Shown here piece by piece: positions 7,900-16,379 of a stretch of 64,000 bases of DNA. The notes below the pieces were generated by a model. That model was not told where the DNA came from and did not search any database. It was given only the letters and a program-made list of their open reading frames with translations. The first letter of the stretch is position 1; the number at the start of each line of letters is the position of its first letter. Source of the stretch: JAKRSE01 sp943369295 (lineage in GTDB: Bacteria > Armatimonadota > Fimbriimonadia > Fimbriimonadales > Fimbriimonadaceae); the NCBI GenBank assembly GCA_943369295.1, contig CALRMU020000002.1:620001-684000 (forward strand), written 5' to 3'. The position numbers and the translations under genes are program-made.

Positions 7900-8841
7900 A
7901 TGAGCAACTATACATTTCGTCCCTTACAATCAGATTCCGACTGGCAGGAGGCCCTGGCTATCCGTGCGCAGCTGCATCCTGAATTTCCTGTGACTCGAGA
8001 AGAAATTCAATCAGAAGACGCCATGTTTTCTGACAAGGTTCTTATTCGAAACGTAATTTGTCGCGACAACAAAGTCGTCGGAATGTTCTCTTTTGTCACT
8101 GCCTTTTGGTACAACGAACCTCTTGGTTTCACCAGTCGGGTCGCAGCCCTGCCAGACGATTTAGAGACATTTGACTATGGCTTTAGCCAAATTCTAACCC
8201 TTGCAGAAGAGTTCAAGGCAGCAAAGATTCATTCCGGCATTGAGGACCGGAGGCCGAGCATTGTTGCTCTTGCAAAAAAGCACGGTTGGAAGACCAAGAT
8301 GGAGCAGAAGGTCTCAATGGTCGATCTCACCAACTTCAGCCTAGAAGTTGGTGAGATTGATTACGAGATTATTTCGCTGCCTGAGTTGAAAAATCGAAGG
8401 CCGGATACCTGGCTTCATGATTATTGGCGCCTGGATATGGATCTTTTGAGAGATGTTCCAATGACGGGCGAGTTTGTTGAGGACACAGTGGAAGTGTTTT
8501 CAGAATTCCTCAATAATCCGGGATTCAACTGGGATGGATGCTTCTTTGCAGTGATGCCCAATGGCGATCTTGCAGGAACGACTAGCCTCGCCCCCAACCT
8601 TGTTGACCCTGCAATTGGCATTACAGCCTTAACGGGCGTCCGTAGAGAATATCGTCGAAGGGGAATTGCCAAGGCGTTGAAAATCAAGTGTCTCAGCTGG
8701 GGCAAGGATCAAGGAGTGAAATCTGTTGTTACGGACAACGAAGAAAAGAACCCGATGTACCTGCTGAATGAACAGCTCGGCTTCCGCCATGTCTTCAATC
8801 AATTGGCGATGGTGTGGGAACGTCCAGGCACGGACAACTGA
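7900..8841 (+). CDS. GNAT-family N-acetyltransferase, two-domain
   Basis: This 313-residue protein probably transfers an acetyl group from acetyl-CoA; the acceptor is unknown. The start MSNYTFRPL at 7900 is preferred over an upstream in-frame ATG at 7846 because that extension is Pro/Trp-rich and unlike a protein N-terminus. The N-terminal half is a degenerate GNAT fold. The C-terminal half (about 200-310) has the acetyl-CoA loop RREYRRRGIAKALK, followed by TDNEEKNPMYLLNEQLGF, typical of motif A/B. A 12-bp perfect hairpin lies about 95 nt downstream. Confidence 0.8.
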   Translation: MSNYTFRPLQSDSDWQEALAIRAQLHPEFPVTREEIQSEDAMFSDKVLIRNVICRDNKVVGMFSFVTAFWYNEPLGFTSRVAALPDDLETFDYGFSQILTLAEEFKAAKIHSGIEDRRPSIVALAKKHGWKTKMEQKVSMVDLTNFSLEVGEIDYEIISLPELKNRRPDTWLHDYWRLDMDLLRDVPMTGEFVEDTVEVFSEFLNNPGFNWDGCFFAVMPNGDLAGTTSLAPNLVDPAIGITALTGVRREYRRRGIAKALKIKCLSWGKDQGVKSVVTDNEEKNPMYLLNEQLGFRHVFNQLAMVWERPGTDN

Positions 8842-8936
8842 CTGACAGATAAAAGCAGAGCTTTGAGGCGGCAGATTCCTCGAAGCGTTAGAACTTCCAG
8901 GCCCTTTAAGCAGAGGGTCTGGGAGTCTTGGAAAGA

Positions 8937-8965
8937 CTCATGCCCGCCTCGTTGGCGGGCATGAG
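8937..8965. terminator. 12-bp perfect stem-loop after the acetyltransferase gene
   Basis: CTCATGCCCGCC (8937-8948) and GGCGGGCATGAG (8954-8965) pair perfectly around a 5-nt loop, TCGTT. It sits between two plus-strand genes. No T-run follows, so it is either a weak terminator or a processing or protection hairpin. Confidence 0.5.
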
Positions 8966-8996
8966 TGATAATGTAAGTTAGTCGCGTGAGAATGAA

Positions 8997-10241
8997 ATGA
9001 AGTACAAGCTAAGGTATAAGACCCTCTCTCTTGCTTCGGCTATAAGGTTTCTCCTTCTTCACAAGCCAGACTTCATTCTTGATGCCTCTTGGCAGACATC
9101 AGTCGATAAGCCGTTTAACTTCCGGAAATTGATCGAAACGTCTCAGGAAGTTGATGATGATCAACTCACTCCAGGCGAAGAGTTTGCCCGGCTTGCTTCT
9201 CGTTACTATTCAACCGATGAATTTGTCGCGACTAGGGTATTTGCCGATCAGATTGATTTTGACTATTTTCTTGATCAGGGGCACCCTGTCATCTATCGGA
9301 CAGATGATGAAGAGATTGTCAAGCTTCTGACTCTGTTGGAACTTAGCGATGCCTCTGATTTGGACGAGATCGAGTGGGGCCTGAAGGAATCTCTGATCAA
9401 CTACGCTCAAGCAGATTCCAAAGAATTTGCATTCGAATCCATCGACCCTCTGCTTCTTCTAAGGGCCCTCGTCAAGTTAGAAGAGCCAATGCTTGAGGAA
9501 TGCTGGCAGATCCTCACATGGAGGGCGGACTCAGTTCATCCGAGTGTCAAGTCTAGGCCAGACTCAGATAAGCCAACTGCTCCTGATCTGCTAGAGGCAA
9601 TGATCTTTGTCAAAAGTGTCGAGGAGATCACTCTTGTCCGAAGGGGAGAGAATGGTTCGGAGTTAATGAGGCTTGAGTTCAAAGGTGAATTTGCCAGGGC
9701 AGTCATGCCGGTCAGTCCCCATAGCGACTTTTTAGCCAACCGCATTCAGAATGCTAGAAGCAAACCCTACATTGAAACCATGGAGGAGTGGAACTGGGAT
9801 CGTCAAGTGGAACTACAAGAGGTTCATGAGACTGCTGAAGTAAAACCTCAGTTTCTGCCTGGCTGCTATGGCTCAATCATGCTTGCTATCGCTCTGGCCT
9901 TAGGCGTCTACTTCAGAGCTGAAACACCCCACGACCTGGGTGAAGATGCCAGCTGGCGCCTTAACAAATCCTTATCTGGACAAGAGTCAGTCTGTATTCA
10001 GCCAGGGATTGAGGCAGGACAAGTCCAAAGAATCACAGCCGAATGGAAGACAGTCAATGACCTGCAGGTGACAGGCAGTAAAAGGCTCTTCTTTAACCAG
10101 CCGGTCAAGGATCCTATTCTGGATATCTGCTTCTCCCGCCCTGATGGCACCGCAAATGAGGGCAGGCAAGAGATTCCGACAGTCAGAAAAGTGGGGCGGG
10201 GTGGCAGGCTCTCTTTGATCACCGAAGTTAAGCATCCCTGA
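8997..10241 (+). CDS. Uncharacterised 414-residue protein with one membrane segment
   Basis: I do not recognise a family. Residues 1-280 are acidic and helical (many D/E and Leu-rich helices such as IDPLLLLRALVKLEEP). A single hydrophobic segment lies near residues 287-304 (YGSIMLAIALALGVYF), followed by about 110 residues with a small beta-rich character. The topology suggests a cytosolic N-terminal domain and an exported C-terminal domain, or the reverse. By eye it is more A+T-rich than the genes on either side, so horizontal origin is possible but untested. It stands alone between two hairpin- or gap-bounded units. Confidence 0.7.
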   Translation: MKYKLRYKTLSLASAIRFLLLHKPDFILDASWQTSVDKPFNFRKLIETSQEVDDDQLTPGEEFARLASRYYSTDEFVATRVFADQIDFDYFLDQGHPVIYRTDDEEIVKLLTLLELSDASDLDEIEWGLKESLINYAQADSKEFAFESIDPLLLLRALVKLEEPMLEECWQILTWRADSVHPSVKSRPDSDKPTAPDLLEAMIFVKSVEEITLVRRGENGSELMRLEFKGEFARAVMPVSPHSDFLANRIQNARSKPYIETMEEWNWDRQVELQEVHETAEVKPQFLPGCYGSIMLAIALALGVYFRAETPHDLGEDASWRLNKSLSGQESVCIQPGIEAGQVQRITAEWKTVNDLQVTGSKRLFFNQPVKDPILDICFSRPDGTANEGRQEIPTVRKVGRGGRLSLITEVKHP

Positions 10242-10281
10242 CTTGCGACGAAGTGCAGATTAGTGGCAGGATAGAAGCCAA

Positions 10282-11061
10282 ATGGTTCGTCCTCAAGTGA
10301 AGTTCGTCAAGGCTCTGTGGGGCATGGAATCGACCCCTCACCCCGAGGCGGCCAAGAAGATCGCGGCGGCTGGATTCACGGCTATCGAAGCTCCAGCCGA
10401 TGCCATCACCAGCGCCGCACCCTTTGCCGATGAAGGCCTGGGAGTGGTCGCCATGCTTTTCCCAACTACTTTGGATGAGCTGAAGGCTGGACTGGACAAG
10501 GCGGCCCGCCTGAACCCCGTGATCATTAACGTTCATGCTGGCAAAGATTGGTGGACCCTAGAAGAGGGAATCGAGTTCCTGTCTGAGGCTGTAAAGCTTT
10601 CAGCCCCCGCTCCTTTCTATTTTGAGACTCATCGGGGAAGGCTGTTCCATCAGCCCAGCTCTGCTAAGGCTCTACTCGAAGCCGTGCCGGAAGTGAAAAT
10701 CACGGCTGACTTCAGCCACTGGACCTGCGTCTGCGAATCTCTGATGCCTGATCAAAAAGAAGCCATGGATCTGGCGATTGCCAGAACCGGCTACATCCAT
10801 TCGAGAGTCGGGCACGAAAACGGACCCCAGGTTCCAGACCCTAGAGCCCCTGAGTGGCAGGACAAAGTCGAACACTTCTGCGGCTGGTGGGATCAGATTT
10901 TGGATTCAGCCGGGGAGCGAGGCACTGAAGAGATTTATGTCGATGTGGAGTTCGGTCCTCCCACCTACATGCCAACAATCCCTTACACTCGCGAACCAAC
11001 CGCCGACCTCTGGGATATCTGTGTCTGGATGAGAGATCACCTTCAGGATCGCTGGAAGTAA
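10282..11061 (+). CDS. Sugar phosphate isomerase/epimerase family protein (TIM barrel)
   Basis: This 259-residue protein has the pattern of the xylose-isomerase-like TIM-barrel superfamily (AP endonuclease 2 type). Repeating strand ends carry likely metal ligands: AIEAPADA, NVHAGKDWW, FYFETHRGRLF, ITADFSHW, YIHSRVGHENGPQV and YVDVEFGPP. Members isomerise or epimerise sugars or inositols, or act as lyases. The exact substrate cannot be read. An AGGAT ribosome site lies about 9 nt before the ATG. It is convergent with the PH-domain operon, 20 bp away. Confidence 0.82.
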   Translation: MVRPQVKFVKALWGMESTPHPEAAKKIAAAGFTAIEAPADAITSAAPFADEGLGVVAMLFPTTLDELKAGLDKAARLNPVIINVHAGKDWWTLEEGIEFLSEAVKLSAPAPFYFETHRGRLFHQPSSAKALLEAVPEVKITADFSHWTCVCESLMPDQKEAMDLAIARTGYIHSRVGHENGPQVPDPRAPEWQDKVEHFCGWWDQILDSAGERGTEEIYVDVEFGPPTYMPTIPYTREPTADLWDICVWMRDHLQDRWK

Positions 11062-11081
11062 CCTCAGCCAACATCCAAAGA

Positions 11082-12611
11082 CTACAAGCCGTCAGGATTC
11101 TTCCAGGCGTCGAGTCCGCTTCGTCGGTGCAGATCCCACACAAGGCTTCTAGCCTCTTCAGTCGGAATGTCTGCGACGCTTAGGGTTCCGCTTCCAGACA
11201 TGCTGGCAGTCGAGAACTTAACCGTCGCCAGGCCAAATCTCTTCTGGGCTGGAGTCTGGGTCAGTTCAGCCATCTGCAGCTTCTGAATTGGGGCGATGTG
11301 AAGGGTCCGCCAAATGCGCCCTTTGCGAACCAGAATCCTTTCGCCATCGTCTAGCCAGCCTGTGCCTGGCCTTTCGATCCATGCTGAAAGGGCCGAAAGG
11401 GCAAAGACACCAAAGAAGGCTGCAATGGCCCAGTACTGGAAAAACCAGGCTACAGGGGCAGAAATGATAAGGGCCGGAATGAAAGTGGAGTAGAGGCTTC
11501 GCCAAATCATCTTTACCGGTGGCACGTGCCAGCCTTCTTCGGCGGGGAGGTAGGAAGGGAAGACCTTTACCAGAATCTTCTGAGCCCCTTCGGCATCAAT
11601 CAAAGGAGCCATGAGGGGGGTCGGACGTGCCGACTGCTGGCCTTCGTTTCCGTTTGCTTGGCTGAATCCACCGGCGGTATCGAGATAGAGCTTGCTGACC
11701 TTCAGCATCCTCTGAAAGATGTTGTCGGTCATTCTCGCCGACTGAATTCTGCGGGCCGGAACCACGTTCTCAAACTGATTCAACAGGCCGTAGTGACGGC
11801 GAAAACTGCCATCACGCCAGGCGACTTCAAAACCCCAGTAGGAGACAAAAGTGGTGACGATAGAGGCCACCCATCCGAAGGCGATGGCAAGGAAGCCAAG
11901 GATTCCCCACAGAACCCAATCGTTTGGAGACCTGCCTGCCGTCTGGGCAGCGCCTTTAACGGCTGCTTCGATGAAATCAGTAATTGAATTCATGAAGCCT
12001 GGGAAGGTGGCGACGATGCCGAATACGGAAGCCACCATGATAAAGAGCCTGTTCTCAGTCGCTCCGGCAAGAAACAGTTCTCGGGGTGTGGCCTGGTAGA
12101 TGACTTCTTCTCGGCGGGCTTCAATCAGGGCGCTGGAAGTCGCCTCATACCGGCCAAGCAGTCTCTGCTTCAGTTCATGAGCCTGGTCTTCAGTGACTGC
12201 GCTCAGAGTGGCTTCGGCCTTTACTCCACCTGCCGTTTCAATTTCAAGGTCAACTAAGCCGAGAATTCTGTGAATCAGGTCTCGCTTGAGGTTGATGTTT
12301 TGAATTCTGGCTAAGGGAATTGTCCTTGCCTGCTTGGTGATGAGTCCCTGCTTGACCAGAAGGGAGCCTTGATGAATGGCAAAGCTGAAGGTGAAGTAGC
12401 GAATGAGGGCCGAACCAACCACCAAGAAGCCCAACCCAGCAAAGATGAGTTCGGTTGTGTCGCCGACTCCTCTCCCCATAAGGATGTTAAAGCCAAGAAA
12501 GGCGATGACGATAATGAATCGGCTCACCGCTCGCCATGCTTCGACGATGATGGTCAGAGGGTGAAGCCTTTGAAAATCAGGGTTCATTGCTTCGAGGCGG
12601 GGTGTTTTCAA
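11082..12611 (-). CDS. Bacterial PH-domain membrane protein, YdbT-like
   Basis: A 509-residue membrane protein with three copies of the bacterial PH (bPH2) domain. Each copy is marked by a strand-rich block of the type GLITKQARTIPLARIQNINL (near 95), GLLNQFENVVPARRIQSARM (near 280) and GRIWRTLHIAPIQKLQMAEL (near 445). Hydrophobic segments lie between the blocks. It is the partner of the smaller YdbS-like gene just upstream, as in Bacillus ydbS-ydbT, whose role is linked to membrane or bacteriocin stress rather than a known enzyme activity. ATG 12611 overlaps the upstream gene by 35 nt; ATG 12587 (MNPDFQRLHP) is an alternative that shortens the overlap. Confidence 0.85.
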   Translation of the reverse strand: MKTPRLEAMNPDFQRLHPLTIIVEAWRAVSRFIIVIAFLGFNILMGRGVGDTTELIFAGLGFLVVGSALIRYFTFSFAIHQGSLLVKQGLITKQARTIPLARIQNINLKRDLIHRILGLVDLEIETAGGVKAEATLSAVTEDQAHELKQRLLGRYEATSSALIEARREEVIYQATPRELFLAGATENRLFIMVASVFGIVATFPGFMNSITDFIEAAVKGAAQTAGRSPNDWVLWGILGFLAIAFGWVASIVTTFVSYWGFEVAWRDGSFRRHYGLLNQFENVVPARRIQSARMTDNIFQRMLKVSKLYLDTAGGFSQANGNEGQQSARPTPLMAPLIDAEGAQKILVKVFPSYLPAEEGWHVPPVKMIWRSLYSTFIPALIISAPVAWFFQYWAIAAFFGVFALSALSAWIERPGTGWLDDGERILVRKGRIWRTLHIAPIQKLQMAELTQTPAQKRFGLATVKFSTASMSGSGTLSVADIPTEEARSLVWDLHRRSGLDAWKNPDGL

Positions 12612-13227
12612 CCACGGGTGGGGTCAGTGGCTGGTTGAAAGGAGGAATCTGCCCTGGAAAGGGATCGAGAGGAGGAGGAACAGACGCGGCGGGTTCAGCC
12701 GGACTCTCGACAGCCTGAGGCGGGGCCTCTAGGGCTGCTTGGTATCGGACCATGCTGCCTTCAAGCAGAGCCTTCTTCAGATCTTCGGCGATCTCGGGAG
12801 TCAAGCCGCTGATCGAAATGGCCGCCGAGACCCCGGCACCCACGTGGATGCTGGCCTCGACCAAGCCCAGCATGCGAGAAAGCGGTCCGGCTGTGATATC
12901 CACGTGCTGAATTCTGGCTCGGTTAACGTAGCGCTCCGATTTCCAAAAAATGCCCCTAACGAAAGCAAGGTCGTCTTCGCCGAGTCTGTACTTGGCATTC
13001 TTCCAGCTCAGATTCGCAAAAATGATGCCCGGAAGGCCGAAAACAAGCAGGCCGCCCAAACCCCATAAACCGAAAGGCATGGGGTAGCCCTGCATTTTTC
13101 GGGTGATAAGCCACTCGAAAAAGAGGGCCATGCCCCCAGCCACCAAGCCTGTGATCACGGCACTGACTCGCCAGACCGTCCTTACTTTGGGGTCTAGGCT
13201 CCTCCATCCATCGGTGGGCACGCTCAT
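12577..13227 (-). CDS. Bacterial PH-domain membrane protein, YdbS-like
   Basis: A 216-residue protein with two membrane helices near residues 20-65 and one bPH2 domain at about 75-155 (ERYVNRARIQHVDITAGPLS, then GLVEASIHVGAGVSA). The C-terminal 60 residues are Pro-rich and disordered. The ATG overlaps the stop of the upstream small gene in an ATGA arrangement, so the two are translationally coupled. With the YdbT-like gene it makes the usual two-protein membrane unit. Confidence 0.85.
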   Translation of the reverse strand: MSVPTDGWRSLDPKVRTVWRVSAVITGLVAGGMALFFEWLITRKMQGYPMPFGLWGLGGLLVFGLPGIIFANLSWKNAKYRLGEDDLAFVRGIFWKSERYVNRARIQHVDITAGPLSRMLGLVEASIHVGAGVSAAISISGLTPEIAEDLKKALLEGSMVRYQAALEAPPQAVESPAEPAASVPPPLDPFPGQIPPFNQPLTPPVVENTPPRSNEP

Positions 13228-13520
13228 GTTGATTTGTGCTTGCTCTGCCTGCCAATCAGGCCCTGGATCTCTCTTCTTCTTCTTCTCAGAAGCAGAGCTT
13301 CGCGAGCCATATCTAGGTGGTACAGAGCGGTTGCGTTTTCTTCACAGGCCAAATCTCTGCCCTGAAATGACAGCAGTTTGTTGACCAGCACGTCAATAAC
13401 GTCTTCAATGCGGCATCCGTTAATGCCCTCCACTTCTGGGTGTCCGTGCTGAAACACGATCCGGATATGTTCCGTTTCAACAATCGCTTCGCTTCCGTCG
13501 AGGTGACGGAACTTTTCCAT
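13224..13520 (-). CDS. Small protein resembling the Tad1/Acb2 cyclic-nucleotide sponge family
   Basis: A 98-residue protein. The start at 13520 is chosen because GGGAG lies 5 nt upstream; the longer frame to 13670 has non-coding character. Residues 19-62 read as IRIVFQHGHPEVEGINGC, then IEDVIDVLVNKLLSFQ, then ACEENATAL. That order (I-x-FQ-x-G...E-x-G-[VI]-NG...EDV...FQ...AC-[RE]-EN) is what I know from phage Tad1-type proteins, often mislabelled 'ABC transporter ATPase', which share a helical hairpin with the CBASS inhibitor Acb2. Here the usual Arg after the Cys is Glu60. Phage homologues bind cyclic-nucleotide or cADPR immune signals; binding by this one is inference. It is coupled by 4 nt to the PH-domain pair. 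13521-13736 holds the divergent promoters only. Confidence 0.55.
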   Translation of the reverse strand: MEKFRHLDGSEAIVETEHIRIVFQHGHPEVEGINGCRIEDVIDVLVNKLLSFQGRDLACEENATALYHLDMAREALLLRRRRREIQGLIGRQSKHKST

Positions 13521-13736
13521 GTTTTCTCCCATGTGGCCTCTGACTAAGAATGTACCTGCCACGGGCTGTGTAACCTCACCACGAGTGTCGCAGTTAGAGT
13601 TCAGTTTGGGGCAAGAGACTCCTTCTGTAAGGAATCTTAATAGTAGTTTAACTCCAGGGCCTGCGTCCAACTAGCAATTTCAATAAGGATTCCTTCCCCC
13701 TCACCTAAAGCCACCTTCAGGGGCTAAACTGAATCC

Positions 13737-15449
13737 ATGCCTATCGGCCGCTTCATGTTGGTGCTGCACACCCACATGCCCTATGTTCTTTCCCACGGAC
13801 GCAGCCCCCACGGAACGGACTGGATTTTTGAAGCGGCCGCCGAGTGCTACCTTCCTCTGCTTGATGCCTTGGACAGGCTGAGAGACCAGGGAATCAAGCC
13901 CCGCTGGACCTTTAACATGACTCCGATTTTGGCGGAGCAGCTGGATGACCCCAGCTTTAAAGATGGCTTTGAGGAGTACTGCCAGGAGAAGATCGACGCC
14001 GCTCTTAGCGACATGAAGCGCTTTGAAATGGAAGGCGAAATGAGCTTGATCGGCACAGCCGGCATGTGGCAGAGGTTCTACACCAAGGCTCTGGTTCAGT
14101 TTAAGCACCAATGGAATCGCTCGATCTGCGATGCCTTTAAGGAATTTGAAGAGCAGGGAAGCATTGAACTGATTACCTGCGGCGCCACCCACGGCTACTT
14201 CCCCCTTCTGGGCACCGATGAATCTGTGCAGGCTCAGGTCAAAGTGGCGGTCGACAGCCACAAGAGAAGGTTTGGCAAGGCTCCGGCCGGAATCTGGCTG
14301 CCCGAATGCGCCTATCGGCCTGCTTACAACTGGAAGGCTCCGGTGGGGCAGGATCAACCAGTTTGGGCGAGAAAAGGCGTTGATGAGTTCCTCAACGAGA
14401 ACGGCATCAAGTTCTTCTTTGTCGATTCTCACATGATTCGAGGCGGGGAGCCCCTTGGCACTTATTGGCAGAAGTTCCCTCAACTGGCCGAAATGTTCCA
14501 GAGAAGCAAGCACCTCTTCACACCTCCCGAAGAGTTCCGCAGTGAGTACGAGCATTACCTGACAGCCAGCGACGAAACCGTCTTTGCCCGCGACCCTCAA
14601 ACGACTGTCAAGGTTTGGTCTGGTGATGTTGGCTACCCTGGCGACCCCTACTATCTTGAGTTCCACAAGCAGCTTTATCCTGGCCGGCTGCGCTACTGGC
14701 GCATCAGCGAAAACAAAGCAGACCTCGGGGGCAAAAAACCCTATCTGCCATGGGAGGCTTGGGAGCATATTCCGGCCCACGCCAAAGATATGACCGAGGT
14801 GCTGAAAGGAGCCCTGGCTGGCTATCGTGGCCAAGCTAACCGAGATGGCACCGTTGTGGCTATGTATGACACAGAACTTTTCGGCCACTGGTGGTGGGAA
14901 GGTCCGGAGTTTCTGTATGAACTTGCCGTCCACCTGCACAACGACCCTGAAATCGAATCGGTCACCCCAAATGAACTCATCGAAAGATTCCCAGCCGAAA
15001 AGGCAATTCCTCTGCCCGAAGGCTCATGGGGAGAAGGCGGCTACCACTCGGTTTGGCTGAACCCAGATAACGTCTGGACTTGGGAGAAGCTTTACCCCTG
15101 CCAGAGAGAAATGGTGGCTCTGGCCAAGGGGATTTCTGAGGAGCCAGCCTTGGAATGGGCGACCCAGGCGGGACGCGAGCTGCTTTTGGCCGAAGCCAGC
15201 GACTGGCAGTTCCTTATCTCAACCTGGTCTGCTCGCGATTATTCCGAGGCTCGTTTCAGCGACCATATCGAAAGATTTAACAAGCTCGCGGCCATTGCCT
15301 GGCAGGTGAAGGATGGCTACCGCCCGACCGGAGAAGAACTGGAGTTCTTGAAGGAGTGCCAGGTGAAGGATGCTCCCTTCCCCCACTTGGATATCTCAGT
15401 GTGGGCGAAGCTGGATCGCCCTCTTCCTGAAGGCGCTTGGCACGGGTAG
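13737..15449 (+). CDS. 1,4-alpha-glucan branching enzyme, GH57 (DUF1957-type)
   Basis: A cytosolic enzyme that transfers alpha-1,4 glucan segments to form alpha-1,6 branches in glycogen-like polymer. At 570 residues it is in the family range. The N-terminal FMLVLHTHMPYV is the GH57 first motif. Glu190 in IWLPECAY is the expected nucleophile and Asp378 in MYDTELFGHWW the expected acid/base. The C-terminal helical domain includes HSVWLNPDNVWTWEKLY, which is a DUF1957 feature. It has no signal peptide and stands as a single gene divergent from the PH-domain operon. Confidence 0.92.
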   Translation: MPIGRFMLVLHTHMPYVLSHGRSPHGTDWIFEAAAECYLPLLDALDRLRDQGIKPRWTFNMTPILAEQLDDPSFKDGFEEYCQEKIDAALSDMKRFEMEGEMSLIGTAGMWQRFYTKALVQFKHQWNRSICDAFKEFEEQGSIELITCGATHGYFPLLGTDESVQAQVKVAVDSHKRRFGKAPAGIWLPECAYRPAYNWKAPVGQDQPVWARKGVDEFLNENGIKFFFVDSHMIRGGEPLGTYWQKFPQLAEMFQRSKHLFTPPEEFRSEYEHYLTASDETVFARDPQTTVKVWSGDVGYPGDPYYLEFHKQLYPGRLRYWRISENKADLGGKKPYLPWEAWEHIPAHAKDMTEVLKGALAGYRGQANRDGTVVAMYDTELFGHWWWEGPEFLYELAVHLHNDPEIESVTPNELIERFPAEKAIPLPEGSWGEGGYHSVWLNPDNVWTWEKLYPCQREMVALAKGISEEPALEWATQAGRELLLAEASDWQFLISTWSARDYSEARFSDHIERFNKLAAIAWQVKDGYRPTGEELEFLKECQVKDAPFPHLDISVWAKLDRPLPEGAWHG

Positions 15450-15481
15450 GGAGCTGCTTCCCTCTAGCATTCAAGTTTCTG

Positions 15482-15515
15482 TGGCCTGGTTTAGCTTTGC
15501 TAAGCCAGGAATGGA
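15482..15515 (-). repeat. REP-like palindrome, left flank of RAYT
   Basis: The 21-bp core 15487-15507 reads, on the minus strand, TGGCTTAGC-AAA-GCTAAACCA. About 34 bp around it match, inverted, the copy at 16226-16260. It lies about 65 bp downstream of the transposase stop. Confidence 0.75.
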
Positions 15516-15580
15516 GCTTTCGGCTGGACAGTCTCAAGTGCAAAGAATCTGATTCGAAGCAAGAGCAAACTGCTTCCATT

Positions 15581-16117
15581 CTATAGTTTGATAGGATCAG
15601 GCTCAAACCAGTGAATCGATTCTCCCGAATACCATGAGGAACTTGAGTAGGGATACTCTTGAGAAAGCTGAACAAGACCAGCTTTTACTGGGTTGTTATG
15701 AATGTAGTTCAAACAATTCTTGAGATCATCTTCTTGGCCAAGATTCCTGTCGTATCCTGCGCCTCGCTCCCAAACTCTGCATCCAAGCTTGTCAGTCAAT
15801 CTTTCCAGTCTAGGGTCAATTTCTTGACGCATTCTAGCTAGAACTTGCCGAGAGCATGGCATCTTTAGTGCTTGACGGAATGTTTCTATGCTGTAAGGCT
15901 CTAACTTGGGCCAGACCAAGAGATGCACGTGATCTGGCATGACTACGTAGCCCCAGACCTCAAACTCATAACGCCTTCTAGCCTTGTCGAGGGCAGCTAA
16001 GAAGACTTCCGCGGCCCAAGCATCATTGAATACTGGTACGCGATCCTTCACTGAGAAGGTCAATTCGTGCGCTTGCCTAGGTGCGTTGTACGTTGCTCTT
16101 TTGTACGGGTCTGGCAT
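15581..16117 (-). CDS. REP-associated tyrosine transposase (RAYT, Y1/IS200-like)
   Basis: A 178-residue HUH-type single-strand nuclease. The metal-binding His63 and His65 lie in MPDHVHLLVWP, and the catalytic Tyr138 lies in CLNYIHNNPVKAGLV, the signature of the RAYT branch. RAYTs recognise and cleave REP hairpins and are usually single-copy, domesticated genes. REP-like palindromes of the same sequence flank this gene on both sides in inverted orientation, and further copies lie elsewhere in the window. All key residues are intact, so it is probably active or recently so. Confidence 0.92.
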   Translation of the reverse strand: MPDPYKRATYNAPRQAHELTFSVKDRVPVFNDAWAAEVFLAALDKARRRYEFEVWGYVVMPDHVHLLVWPKLEPYSIETFRQALKMPCSRQVLARMRQEIDPRLERLTDKLGCRVWERGAGYDRNLGQEDDLKNCLNYIHNNPVKAGLVQLSQEYPYSSSSWYSGESIHWFEPDPIKL

Positions 16118-16225
16118 ACCTCAATTCTGCCCAAAAGCCCTGATTCCCGCCCAGTCCTACGTTACGACCAAAACAAACTCCTGCGGACATAGTTCGTCAG
16201 CTTTCGATTCTGGATTTCAAGTCTT

Positions 16226-16260
16226 CATTCCTGGCTTAGCAGAGCTAAACCAGGCCACAG
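16226..16260 (+). repeat. REP-like palindrome, right flank of RAYT
   Basis: The core 16232-16252 reads TGGCTTAGC-AGA-GCTAAACCA, preceded by TCC and followed by GGCCACAG. It sits about 110 bp upstream of the transposase start, in the same orientation as the copies at 1021 and 42820. The remainder of 16118-16379 shows no gene and no FMN riboswitch motif before ribH. Confidence 0.75.
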
Positions 16261-16379
16261 GTAATTCTGCAATAGAGCAGAAAACGGCTGCGCACTTTAC
16301 ATGCCTAAGCCACTGAACTGGTCACGAGCGGTTTGCCTCGCCCCTCTAGCATTCTGTCCGAAGAGCCATACTTTCAAGG

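Noticed and set aside
13701..14939. 412-residue open frame on the minus strand inside the GH57 gene
   Set aside because: It is fully antisense to a gene with clear GH57 catalytic motifs; its composition is that of a shadow frame.
16260..16379. FMN riboswitch before ribH
   Set aside because: No RFN-element core motif can be seen in the leader.
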